A DNA stretch of 64,000 bases. It comes from Siniperca chuatsi (Eukaryota; Chordata; Actinopteri; Centrarchiformes; Sinipercidae). The notes under the pieces are model-generated. The model searched no databases, was not told the DNA's origin, and was given only the letters and a program-made list of their open reading frames with translations. Below, in pieces: positions 33,401-43,236 of the stretch; position 1 is the stretch's first letter; each line of letters opens with the position of its first letter. The stretch lies in contig NC_058064.1 of NCBI RefSeq assembly GCF_020085105.1, forward strand, positions 12,789,001-12,853,000. Reading direction: 5' to 3'. The translations under genes and the position numbers were made by a program.

Positions 33401-36400
33401 TAGGGCAGTTTATTAATGTATTCTTTCAATTATTAGTCTTCTATGACTTTTTATTCACTTATCTACTGTATATAATTTTTGTATATAACGTTTGTTTTTG
33501 TGAGTAGCATAAAAAGGGAAATACAACTCAAATCTCATTATAACACCCTTGGTTGTAAAATGATAAATAAATCCCCCCCCCCAAAAAGGTAACACTTAAA
33601 ATGTATTGGGTGTACTTAACTTATGTGCTGGTGCACCTAAATGAAAAAATCCTTGGCACACCAGTGCCACTAATGTAAAATGTTAGTCTGAAGCCCTGAA
33701 TAGCCAGATGTTTAAAAATGCAAACAAAACCGCTTCAGTCTCAGTTCTGTCAGGATCCTAACCTGACATTCAAACATTTATCCAAGCTGAACAGACACAA
33801 CCAGTCTGGCTTAGATAAAGAGTATCTTTTTTCTAAAATATCATTAATGCTAATGCATGAGAACAAAAATAATAGAAAAAAGGTGTGTCACCTTTTTTCT
33901 ATTATTTTTGTTCTGTGCACCCACAGTGACTCATGCCACTGCATGAGTCACTGTGATTGCAAACAGAGCAACAGATCTCCCAGTGTCTAAATATGTATGA
34001 GAAGCTTGAAGAGTTAAATTATATACGATATATACATTTTTAATGTGTGCTGATGATCATAGGGTAATATGAAAATGTCACCTGCGTGATAACACCTTTA
34101 CTTCGTGCTTCCCAATAACAAAACCTTAAATGAAAAAATTAATTTATATGCATTGTGCAAAATGTTTTGTTTTTATTTTACAGACCTCCTACCACTCCAT
34201 GTATCCCCTGTAACTCCTGCCACCCAGTACCTCTCATCTGACCTCTACCCACACCAAACCCACCAATCAACAGGCCAGAACTGACCTCAGTGCCCTTTCA
34301 CAAATCGTTTGTTTGGAGAGAAAGCCTTCGTTTCCCTGTCTGACCGCTAAGTGGTAAATCTAGTCAGTATAATTTGTCTGACTTTCATTCCTGATTTTGC
34401 AACTCTACACAACAGAGCATTTTTCAGATCGGCCCCCTACCAACTTTCAGCATCAATACTATTCAAGGGATTTAAGCTGAAATCATTTAACTTGTCAAAT
34501 GACATTGAACTACAACAACGACTACAGAGCATCTAGTATCAAGTTTTGTTATCTAATTTCACCTCTTTGTTGTTTTATCCAGCTAAGTGAACTTAATTGA
34601 CCGTGAAATATTAACGCAAACATATAATTCATTTTGGCGCCATCAAACAGCATATGTGCAACCTGAAAACCTGATAAACATTCTCAATAACTGAGTGAAG
34701 CAAATGCACCAGTTTTGGTGTTTTACTATACTGCAGCACACATTTATTTATTTATTTGTAAGGAAAATAGGGATTTTAAGTTTAAAAAGACATGAAAAAA
34801 ATTTTTACAAAATGATGCTATGCTTCAAAATCAAATCTCCAATTAGCTGTTAGTTAAAAACAAAACGCATGAAAATATAAAAGGGCAACATCTTCCCCTC
34901 GGGGATCAAAGTATTTCTGATTCAATAAAGTATTTCTGATTCTGAATTGATTTCGAGGGTAGGAAAGTCTCAGTTTGGTAAAGCCTTTCGTTCACAATTG
35001 ATCAGTTTTGCCCTTAATATTTTTGACATTTATATATTTTAATGTTTAGCTAACACTGTTTTATATAGTATTAAGCTGCAAGTCTTAGATGACCAACATT
35101 ACAAGCAGGTAAAATAATGACTGCTATTGTTAATGTTATCTGTGGTCAGTTGGCTTTGCCAATTGAACTATAGCATACTTTCACCAAAATGAGTGGGACC
35201 AGAGCCAGGGATTTTAGAGTGAATATTGTAAACCTGTCAAACAAAATCTGTAATCTCGAGTTTTGCAACCAAATCTGTAGCCTAAATACAGCTAAAAACT
35301 GCAGCTAGACTGAAGAGTGGTCTAACCAATAAAAGTGTGGTCCCGGGTGAGCACTGATGCAGCAAGAAATGTGAATCAGGTGAGACAGGCCAATATGGGT
35401 TAGAGCAGACCATGATTTATGATTGCTGCTATGTAAACAAACATTTCAAACGCACACTGAAAAGGGAGGTCTACTCCTGCAGAACCCCCCTTGCCCTAAC
35501 CAGAGAAATTAAACACAGAGGACTTGTTCACAACATAAGCACATAGAAAAAGACTGTCCCCTGCTGTCCACAATGATAACATCCAATTTTAAAGAGCGAT
35601 ATTACGTATGAAGTACGACTTGGTAGACGAAGAAGATTTGTTTTTTGGAAAAAATGTTTTGGCTCCTTTAAGACAAACAGAAGCAATTTACCCAAACTCC
35701 AAAGTCCGTCCTGCGTGTGGGTCTTCCCTGGGAACTCTGTAAGGATAGTCCTCCTATACAACAAAGAAAATGTAAAAAGATAAAATCCATGAAAGTGACC
35801 TCTGTTGGCACTTTTTTTTTCATGTGATGTCCAAAAATACAGATGTTCTGGAACTTAGCGCCCTCAGCTGGCCAATTATGAGTGTGCATATTAAACCAAC
35901 AACAGTAACATGATATGCAACATGCAACAGCAACATGCAATATGTCTGCAGCTATGCAAAATGGTACATGTGTACAGACATCTTTTTCACTTGCCTTTAG
36001 CGCTTTCTTAATATATCAAAATGTTTAAAACCCTTTGTGTAAATTGATATGTACAGTCAGTCAGTCTGATGTAGAAGTATTAGTAATATTGTCAATTAAA
36101 GAATATATGAGTTGCTGCACACATTTTTACACTATACATTGTATATAATTTGTTCATATGTATACAATAAATTACACAACAATGTTAATAGTGTGACATT
36201 TATACTCTCACCCTTCGTGATGGTGGAACAGCTCTGCGTTCAGCAGGGAAATGAAGGCTGTCACCATGGTAGCCCCTCTGATCTTCATGGTAAGTTCGTG
36301 GGCCTCCTCCATTCGGGAAAAAGCGCGGACCTCCTTCGTATTCGTACCCGCCGCGTCCGTAGTCATCCTCTGGCCTGCCAAAGGGGCCCCTCCTCTCCAC

Positions 36401-37360
36401 TGCTCCAGCCGCCCGTGGGTACAGACCCTACCAGGATGGATACATTTTATGATTTTACATCTTCAGTTCAACTTGTTTTTTTAAAAACTGTTGTTGGGCT
36501 CATTTTATTTTGTTAATTTCTGCTTATACATGTTTGTCTGCTGAAATGACTCATGGCAACCTGCTAAATACTTCAGAGTATAATGGCCCCTTAATTCACT
36601 TTCTACACTGCTCCATAGATGATTGTGACAACAGAAATGCTATTAAAAGAATGATTCTAGTGGTTTGGCATATTTTAGCTCTCCTTAATGGTGTATACTG
36701 TCTGCTTGAAAGACAAATAAGTCTTCCTACTTGTGTTTGTATGTGCATACAACAACGTCAAAAGTGATATGAAGAGAAGAAAAATAGACTGTGACGTAAC
36801 TTTGTACACACTCACCGGTCTCTCTGTTAAAAAGCGTTCATCATACACCTCTCGTAAATTCCTGTCTCTCCTGTACGTCACTGCAAAAGGCAAAGAGTGA
36901 AAGATACTGTATGCACTGTACACTCGTACAGGTGCAGTTCCACAAAATAAATAATGAAAACCAGTTTCTGTATTCAGTGCCTGTGTCCAGTTCCGCCAAC
37001 TTCTTTGGGCAGCAATATTCCAGTAAAACACATTATCACTAGATATGCAAGAACAGTCTATATTTAATTTGATGACAACCATGGGACTGGAAAATTTCAT
37101 GTTTCCTCATGTGAAAGCATTTTGATTTTGACCTCAATCAGGTGCAGGCTTCAACACTAAGACAGCTCTTGCGAAAATACTTCAAAAAATATTATAAAAT
37201 GCTCTGGATATTGTCCCTATTCTTGCATGTACCACTTGAGAGATTTTGTGACATATGATCCTGTTTATTAATTTCAGATCTATTTAGGCAATAGTGGCAT
37301 TTCTCTTGTTTGGTGTTAAATGAATGCACTGTACAGAAAAGTGTTAGTTACTAACTTACT
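18231..37360 (-). CDS. pphln1: Periphilin-1, HUSH complex subunit (multi-exon)
   Basis: Minus-strand coding exons, in transcript order: the A of the ATG at 37360, then 36880-36816, 36427-36212, 35753-35692, 32473-32357, 31923-31745, 29962-29927, 29023-28968, possibly 26621-26589, 23825-23685, and 18503-18231 (stop). Phases agree throughout, giving about 392 residues (381 without the doubtful exon). The N-terminus MTYRRD resembles human isoforms starting MAYRRDE. The middle is Arg/Gly/Ser-rich and disordered, with 'SPHSRSGSSVSSRGYSP', near-identical to human periphilin. The C-terminus (VYRQDCETFGMVVKML, then ERCLEDLKHFISELDE) is the conserved helical region. Periphilin joins TASOR and MPP8 in HUSH, which silences transposons and other intronless DNA through H3K9 methylation. 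It is expected in the nucleus. A human segment with 'EAASKWAAE' was not found. The C-terminus is longer than in human. pphln1 diverges from zcrb1 and converges on prickle1. Confidence 0.9.
19834..20399. mobile_element. TTAA-flanked MITE with 24-bp terminal inverted repeats
   Basis: The left end 'ttaaaggtggggtatgtgat' (from 19834) and the complement of the right end 'ttaaaggtggggtatgcgat' (ending 20399) match over 24 bases with one difference. Both ends sit on TTAA, the target site of piggyBac-type transposition. The 566-bp inside has no transposase frame. The element lies in the last pphln1 intron (18504-23684). The superfamily is inferred from TTAA only. Confidence 0.75.
21393..21435. repeat. 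(CA)n microsatellite
   Basis: About 21 perfect CA units within the last pphln1 intron. This length is expected to be polymorphic. Confidence 0.95.
24037..24063. repeat. (TAC)n trinucleotide repeat
   Basis: Nine perfect TAC/ACT units in a pphln1 intron, followed by GCCGCC. It is the source of spurious poly-Tyr and poly-Ser frames on the two strands. Confidence 0.9.
25670..26090. repeat. widespread teleost interspersed repeat ('TCACCAAAGTTACTACAATTCATCC' family)
   Basis: It starts with 'tgctaatgctagcatgctca' near 25684. It continues with 'gatcaccaaagttactacaa' near 25820 and 'aacctcatggtggcgctaca' near 25931, and ends near 26088 with 'ttagcatgttaacatactaa'. From memory these phrases belong to a high-copy repeat of perciform fishes. 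The 'ggggatca.caaa' phrase occurs twice inside, a sign of internal duplication. I did not place it in a superfamily. Confidence 0.55.
26589..26621 (-). CDS. pphln1: candidate 33-nt cassette exon of pphln1
   Basis: On the minus strand an acceptor (TTTATCTCATTAG) precedes 33 bases reading QPLELFQNMLE, followed by the donor GTAATT. It is in phase 0 on both sides, so it fits between the 28968 and 23825 exons without disturbing the frame. Human periphilin has a roughly similar acidic LF-containing stretch here. The donor is moderate, so this may be an alternative exon or a false call. Confidence 0.35.
27771..27793. repeat. (TTTA)n tetranucleotide repeat
   Basis: Five to six TTTA units pass into a T-run inside a pphln1 intron. 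Confidence 0.85.
29751..29767. repeat. 17-bp A homopolymer
   Basis: An uninterrupted A17 run in a pphln1 intron. It is poly(T) in the sense of the transcript. No retroelement body is recognisable next to it. Confidence 0.9.
29927..29962 (-). CDS. pphln1: 36-nt microexon of pphln1
   Basis: On the minus strand the acceptor GTCTTCCTACAG and donor ACTG|GTAAGT are both strong and enclose 36 bases. With the neighbouring phases (1 nt left over before, 2 nt supplied after) it reads YEETYSQSKMT between exons 31745 and 29023. Because 36 is a multiple of three, skipping it keeps the frame, so it is probably an alternative cassette exon. Confidence 0.7.
29963..31744 (-). other. pphln1: pphln1 intron (1.8 kb) before the microexon
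   Basis: Bounded by donor GGCAAGA|GTATGT and the microexon acceptor. It contains an open stretch with a splice acceptor at 31315-31187 (minus), discussed as a possible alternative end. No other exon was recognised. Confidence 0.65.
32792..33698. mobile_element. hAT-like non-autonomous element
   Basis: The left end 'cagggctccagggtgtgacc' and the complement of the right end 'cagggcttcagactaacatt' share CAGGGCT.CAG, a hAT-style terminus, about 907 bp apart. The inside has GT microsatellite patches but no transposase frame. Flanks are 'ttcaatag' and 'aatagcca', which share 'aatag' but are not a clean 8-bp duplication. It sits in the pphln1 intron between exons 35692 and 32473. Confidence 0.6.
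33860..33914. repeat. perfect 26-bp inverted repeat with 3-nt loop
   Basis: The arm 33860-33885 ('agaacaaaaataatagaaaa' and on to 'aaggtg') is the exact reverse complement of 33889-33914, with only TGT between. The structure would form a long AT-rich hairpin in DNA or in the pphln1 pre-mRNA. A second perfect hairpin begins 8 bases later. Confidence 0.9.
33922..33955. repeat. perfect 15-bp inverted repeat with 4-nt loop
   Basis: CACAGTGACTCATGC (33922-33936) is the exact reverse complement of GCATGAGTCACTGTG (33941-33955), with the loop CACT. The arms contain the AP-1-type site TGACTCA / TGAGTCA twice in inverted orientation. Confidence 0.9.
34885..34955 (+). repeat. LINE 3' tail fragment
   Basis: The phrase 'cccctcggggatcaaagtat' followed by a duplicated 'aaagtatttctgattc' is, from memory, the 3' terminus of teleost Rex/CR1-type LINEs. 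Only the tail is present. It lies in a pphln1 intron. Confidence 0.5.
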
Positions 37361-37421
37361 TTTGGACTCAAGGACTCTGTGAATTGGGTTGATATAGAGA
37401 AAGTAAGATCTTCAACACAAT
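37360..37421 (-). other. pphln1: pphln1 62-nt 5' exon carrying the first base of the start codon
   Basis: On the minus strand an acceptor (TTCTTTCTACAG) begins a 62-base exon, which ends AAAA|GTAAGT, an ideal donor. The next exon starts TGACGTACAGG, so splicing creates AAA ATG ACG TAC AGG, a start codon with A at -3. The exon has no other ATG. Without it the upstream exon end AAG would give GTG, with no in-frame AUG. Confidence 0.65.
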
Positions 37422-37990
37422 CTGTAGAAAGAATTTTAAAAACAGTGTTAAGAGTATACACTTGGACTACGTTTTCAAGCAACTGTTTTGGAAAGAGTCT
37501 TTATAAATAAGCCCATAAATGAAAAAGACGTAGAAATCTCGTTTTGTTCGTTATATGGGAAATAAAAAAAAACCGTTCTATTTTAACACAAGTGCAACAA
37601 CGTATGAAACAAGATAAGATAGGGAGCACTGTTTGACCATGAGATGTGATCCGGTAACTGAGCCGGCTGCTCAGCTTCATGTCCATTTGACTAACAACAC
37701 CACATTCAACATAACACCAGCAACATTTTCTGTGGTGGTGAATTTACTACTCACTACTGTAGCTATGTCCATGTAGAACGGACAGCTAACATTGCTAATT
37801 AGCTAGCCTCCAAAATGCTGCAAACATCCGCACGTTTTATTTACTCTGAGTGCAAGTTAACTAATCAATACTGACAAATAAAAATGACACAAATATTTAC
37901 TGCGAAATATGCCATTTTACAGATAAACGGGTGTTAAATACCTCACAGTAAAGGTACTTTATTTCACGCAAATAAGCAAAACAATCTCAC

Positions 37991-38060
37991 CTTCCTCTAT
38001 CGTTTAGTTAGCCTAGCCTTTCTCGTTAGCTAGCTACATGGACAACGGATTTTATTGTAC
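37991..38060 (-). other. pphln1: probable pphln1 first (untranslated) exon
   Basis: On the minus strand the sequence ends GATAGAGGAAG|GTGAGA, a strong donor. The 5' edge is not known. It contains an ATG followed at once by TAG (38039-38034), a minimal start-stop upstream ORF, if transcription begins beyond it. Confidence 0.45.
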
Positions 38061-38096
38061 GAGTATACATACGTCATCAAGTTGCGACGTACAGAC

Positions 38097-38117
38097 ATGG
38101 CGTTTAATTCTGTTTAG
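38097..38117 (+). other. zcrb1: upstream ORF in zcrb1 exon 1
   Basis: ATG GCG TTT AAT TCT GTT TAG is a six-codon upstream ORF, if the transcript starts before 38097. The ATG has A at -3 and G at +4, a strong context. Confidence 0.35.
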
Positions 38118-38257
38118 CTGCATGCAAATACACACAATTCTGCAATTTTAAACAGATTTAGATCTTATTCTAACGGTGGAGGCTGTGTTGGTAAGTCATT
38201 TGGTTAATGTACTCAGGTTCTTGAAGTAATGTTAAGCTCTATAACGCTACATTAATT

Positions 38258-38287
38258 AGCTAGCTTGGAGGACTTACCAAGCTAGCT
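38258..38287. repeat. short perfect inverted repeat in zcrb1 intron 1
   Basis: The arm AGCTAGCTTGG (38258-38268) pairs with CCAAGCTAGCT (38277-38287) around an 8-base loop. The region is rich in GCTAGC, so this may be incidental. Confidence 0.7.
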
Positions 38288-38358
38288 TTGTAGCTGGTTA
38301 TGCATTAAACATGTTTTATGATCATTTGGCTGTTTTATTTTGTCTTACAGTGTGTCAC

Positions 38359-38373
38359 ATGCGTCCAGTATGA
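38359..38373 (+). other. zcrb1: zcrb1 upstream ORF whose stop overlaps the main start codon
   Basis: ATG CGT CCA GTA TGA begins at 38359. Its TGA (38371-38373) shares two bases with the main ATG (38370-38372), forming ATGA. The upstream ATG has C at -3 (weak), the main one A at -3. Such an overlap can couple termination to reinitiation. Confidence 0.5.
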
Positions 38374-39983
38374 GCGGGGGTTTGGCACCAAGTAAAAGCA
38401 CTGTGTATGTATCGAACCTACCATTCTCTCTGACCAACAATGACCTACACAAGGTAAGTTAGTCTCTGCAATTGTTGACAAGTGTTTATCAGTGTTGTGA
38501 AATAATGTTAACGATGTTTTTGTTTGGCAAAAATTATACTATAGTTTTCGAGTCCAAGCAACTTACTGAAACAGATCACTTTGTCTCATTTCAGTTATTC
38601 ACCAAATATGGAAAAGTTGTAAAGTAAGTAATGGCTCTGTCATAGTATTATTTTTTTTTATTATTATTGATATGTTACAGCAATGTATAAACCAAACAAA
38701 GTAGTCAAGGAATACATAACCCACAACAATCAGTTAAAGGCTCTGAATACTTGCCTGTAATAATGTAATGGTTCTAAAATAGGTATTATTGCCATGCGTA
38801 TTTCAGGGTTACAATCGTTAAGGATAAAGACACTCGCCAGAGTAAAGGGGTGGCGTTTGTTCTCTTCCTGGACAGAGAATCAGCTCATAACTGTGCAAGA
38901 GCAGTGAACAACAAACAGGTGAGTCTATTTCACATTAAGATCATTCATTTTCACATACTGTATGTCAGTGCGTATAAGCTGCAGTCTCCTATGTTTCTTT
39001 AATGGATATTCACTTGTCAGAATTACAATTGTGTTTGTCTTCCAGTTGTTTGGCAGAACAGTGAAAGCGAGCATTGCCATAGACAATGGGCGAGCAACTG
39101 AGTTTATAAGGAGACGGAACTACACGGACAAGACTAAATGTTACGAATGTGGGGTCAGTGCATATTTAATATTTTTTGTGCTGTGAGATTGGCAAATTTT
39201 ATTGAATTATAATTGCAAGTATAATCTTTTTTCATGTCATCACATCACAGGATACAGGTCATCTGAGCTACGCATGCCCCAAAAACATTCTGGGAGAGAG
39301 GGAACCTCCGAAGAAGAAAGAAAAGAAAAAGAAAAAGGCTCAACAACCTGAGCATGTGTAAGCATTTTATAACTTATACTGTGACATGTTTAATAGACTG
39401 TCGTTTTTGTAATTCCTACATCTTTTCTCTTATAGTGAAGAAGAAGAAGAAAGTGAAGAAGAGGGAGAGGACCCAACCTTAGATAGTCTGAGCCAAGCCA
39501 TAGCTTTTCAGGTAAGTGTGCAGATATAGAAAACTAAATAGTCAGTGAAGACATTTGATTAAACATTTTGCATCTGATTCAATGGATAATATTATGGAAA
39601 GTTTGTACCCTTTTCTGTGTCCTTATGACCTAAACATTACCTGCAACTCTTCCACTGAAATGCAACATACTGCCTCAAAAAAAGAGGAGAGCAAGGAGGT
39701 AATATGAATAACTGCTGTTTGAGATTAGGGCTATGGAAACTGGAATTAACTGCATTTAAAACATTTATGTTGTTTTTTTGTTTTTTTAGCATTGTCATAT
39801 TTCTTCTGTCTTTTGTGTCCCTCCCAGCAAGCCCGTATCGAGGAAGAGGAGGAGTCACAGAGGAAGCAGGCACTTTTGCCTCAAGAGGACGATGCTCATG
39901 CTTCAACATCCTCAGATTCTAAGAAACCAAGGATCAAGAGGAGCACATACTTCAGTGACGAGGAGGAGCTTAGTGACGACTAA
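38370..39983 (+). CDS. zcrb1: ZCRB1, U11/U12 snRNP 31-kDa RNA-binding protein (7 exons)
   Basis: Coding exons are 38370-38453, 38595-38623, 38807-38918, 39046-39153, 39251-39357, 39436-39511 and 39828-39983; phases join cleanly to 223 residues (human about 217). An RRM occupies about residues 10-88, with RNP2 VYVSNL (12-17) and RNP1 KGVAFVLF (51-58). A CCHC zinc knuckle follows (C107, C110, H115, C120: [14 protein letters not shown]). Then come a Lys-rich run, an acidic run, and a tail ending [10 protein letters not shown]. This architecture is that of ZCRB1 (U11/U12-31K), a component of the minor spliceosome that removes U12-type introns in the nucleus. The second coding exon is only 29 bp. 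A non-coding first exon ends at 38190 and the ATG lies 19 bases into the second exon. It shares a promoter with pphln1. Confidence 0.95.
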
Positions 39984-41599
39984 TAATAATAAGAATAGTA
40001 CAGTTTGGCCATTACCAACAAGTTGTTTGTCAAATATTGCTTTATTTTTTAAAGTTGTATTGTATTATAGCGGGGATGTTAAAAACATGCTTCCATTTAC
40101 ACTGATAAAATTTGATATTTTTCTTCTTGTACATAGAACTGAGGCATTTTTATGTTTCTAGAAATACTGTGTAATTGTTCTTGGGTTGATTTATTTAGTG
40201 TGTGTGTGGTGTTTTTCTATGTCAGTCACTAAAACCTTGTTTCTTAATGACAAACCAAATCAGTTGTTGATTGTTCCAGTGTTAACCACAAAATAATTCA
40301 GAAGAAAAAAGGTTATTTACCACTTTGCTTAGTTCAATGAAGTAAATGGAAATAGGAAAGTTAAAACAACTGATGCTGAAAATGTCTATTTTGTTTATCA
40401 TTGATCAATTTACTGGTTGGATTATTTTTAGATATGAATAATGTCTATAAAATGGCAAAAATGGTGACAAATGTGTACCAGTTTAGCATAAAGTTACTTA
40501 TTTTGTATAGCCAGCAGCCAAAAAAAGGATAAAATTGGCTATTCATTTGAAATTTAAGATATAAAAAAGAAAGGTTTTGCCTCTTTTCTACTTGATACAT
40601 TACCAAAAAGGATTAAACGATTATCAAAGCTGGAATGAGAAATTCTGAACCACTTGCAGTGACCTAGACTGTGTGACGTTATGTAAGTTAACTCCTTAAT
40701 ATTGCAATAGCTAAAATGCAGCAGTTGGAGTTTCCCTGCAGTCGGAAAATAATGGAGAATGCAGTTGGTTGTCCTTGATATGAAAAGGTTTAGAAACCCC
40801 TGGCTCAAAGGCTGGTAAATGAAAGTCATGGTAAAGTGTTTCGCTTGGAAATTTAGTTTTTGATGCTCGCTTGCACGGAAATAAAAAGCGAGGGATTCCC
40901 CGATGTTTTATGCGCCTGTGATCTAAACTGCTGCGGCATTTCTGCAGTCTGCAAATCAAATGCGAAGATGCAGGAAAATGAGAGGATTCCCAGTACAGTG
41001 AGCTGACAAGAGCGGGACCCGTGTTAACACATTGCTGTAGACGCAACATTAGCTACTATGGCTTTTGTTGCATTCACGTGCTGTCGGAAATTAAAAAGTT
41101 ATAGGGCTCATGACAAGTAGAATGGATAAAGAGGTAACTGCTGCAAAGAGACATTTCTCTTAGATGTGATGACTAGTAGGGAAACTATGCATTAGTCGCA
41201 TGTGTAATTATTATGTAACTGCACGTCAATGTTCCTAATTTTTGTGTTTATATTCTATTTTTTTTTTTTTAGACTTTGAACAGTTCTGTGCAAAAGATGC
41301 AATGTATTTGTGTCCGTAAGTGAATCAAGCATGTGCCAATGACAATCAAACAGAATGAGAAGGTCTTTTTTCAGTATATTTTCCCGAGGTGTGAAAATTA
41401 GTGAAATGTATTAGTGTATGAGTAGGATGAAAACCTACCTACATACGGCTGTATATTAGAGTAAGCTGAAGAACAGCGTGCAAACGGGTCACGTTTTCCA
41501 TAATGACTGAATATTTAACACCGTTAATACACAGAAGAACGAGCTTATAGCGGGTACGTGAAGGCGGCATATAGATTCATCAAGAGGAATGTCAGCCTC
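39984..41599 (+). other. zcrb1 3' untranslated and zcrb1-yaf2 intergenic sequence
   Basis: AT-rich and non-coding. No clear AATAAA is seen in the first few hundred bases; one lies near 40874, with variants such as ATTAAA near 40613. A T12 run occurs at about 41260-41271. Nothing else was recognised. Confidence 0.6.
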
Positions 41600-41773
41600 G
41601 GGAAGTAACCCAGCCTCTGATTGGCCAAAGCGAGTCACGTGAACATTTCCCAAGCGGAGTTTCCACGACAGCTGGAAGCCGAGCGGTACAGGCGCATCGC
41701 TTCTTTGCTAAAATTATCGGAAATAACACGACTTCTGCTCGTCTCAGCACCTCCAGATAAACCCTGGTCTGGC
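41600..41773 (+). promoter_or_regulatory. yaf2: yaf2 promoter and 5' untranslated region
   Basis: This CpG-containing stretch directly before the ATG holds an inverted CCAAT box (ATTGG at 41620-41624). It also holds a perfect TCACGTGA palindrome (41635-41642), the USF/TFE-type E-box, ten bases later. There is no TATA box. The close pair just upstream of a short exon fits a CpG promoter. Factor binding is inference. Confidence 0.5.
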
Positions 41774-43192
41774 ATGGGCGACAAGAGGAGTCCCACAAGG
41801 TAACGACCGAGTCAGTGTGTCCGAGATATTCAAGCTAGGAGAGGGGAGCGGACATCGACAAGCGCACGGGAAAAAATGGGTTTTCTCCACGGTGTCTCTC
41901 TCTCGCTCTCTCTCTCTCCTCTCTCTCACTGCATGTGTGTATGTGCGCGCGCGGGTGTTAAAACCTCATCGCCAATTACAGTGTCGGATCACAGCGCGCT
42001 TGCAGATGATTTCCTAAATCCTATAGGCTTACCCAGATGTTTGCTACTGATAGCCTTCGTGGATGCGAGCTGAACTCACTCTTGTCTCCTCTCGCCCCCC
42101 TTTCATCTCCTCTCCTACCATCTCTTTTCGTTTTTTAATTTCCTTCTTTCTTTTTCTTTTTACATTTATTGTTTTAAAGGCCGAAGCGTCAACCGAAGCC
42201 CTCCTCCGACGAGGGGTTTTGGGACTGCAGCGTGTGCACGTACAAGAACACGGCAGAAGCTTTTAAGTGCATGATGTGTGATGTCAGGAAGGGGACATCA
42301 ACAAGGTAAGGCGATGGATATACATTACCTTTGGTATGTTTTGCATTAGCGGGTCTCAAAGGGGGGTCCTTGGGGACTCAGGCGCTGCGCCCCCCCCCCA
42401 CCAAAATGAGGAACAGTTTGATCTCACTACCACCCCTCTCTATCTAAGCAATTTGTGCATTTGTACCATGAGAAAATGGATTCATATAATCGCATGTTTT
42501 TAAGATATTTAACCCTATATACTAACTATATACAGTTCAGACAGTAAACATAAACAAACATGGCTAGTTTTTTTCCTGTAGTTTTCTGGTGATAATTGCA
42601 TTTATTCTGTATGTTTTTGTGCTAAAGATATGGCAGTCATAATTCTCTTTTCACATTCCCTCTGAGCAGTATGTTCTTGCCCGGGAGTTGACACTGACCT
42701 CCGTAAAATGAGGGAGAGGGATGGCTTGCTCTTTAAGCACACACATCCATCTTGTTGCCCCAGAGATATTTGTAAGGGGGTAGTTTCCTCTAACATGCAT
42801 GCACACAAACTCAAACACAGGTACTCAAGCATAGAAGTACACAGCATGTAGGTACATACGCACTCTGTGCCTTCTGTGCTGTGGCTGATATTTGTCCTGA
42901 CATCAGTGATTTGAAGCAGGAAATGACTGTTATTCCTGAGTGGCAGTCATTATCAGGATGAAAACACAACAAAGGCTGAAGGAGAGGATGTGTAGCCGTT
43001 AGCTCTGGCTATGGGAAGCAGTGTGTGTTGCTACATGATATCCCTCCTTAATGTATCGCCATTTATCCTCTTCTGCATTAGTACAACTTTCCCAATGGTT
43101 TAAACAGCAACAACAACGCATCAGTGCACTTGTCAGCTTTGATGCCTTTTCAGAATTGTGGTATTTTTCGTGTTCGTGCATGCACTTATGTG

Positions 43193-43236
<44 letters not shown>

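Larger units (their letters stand above)
37980..38190. promoter_or_regulatory. shared divergent promoter of pphln1 and zcrb1
   Basis: The first pphln1 donor (minus, at 37990) and first zcrb1 donor (GTGTTG|GTAAGT at 38190/38191) are only 200 bp apart and point away from each other. A CRE-like half site 'tacgtca' lies at about 38070-38076. No TATA box is evident. Head-to-head pphln1/zcrb1 promoters fit the human arrangement as I recall it. Exact start sites cannot be read from sequence. Confidence 0.55.
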
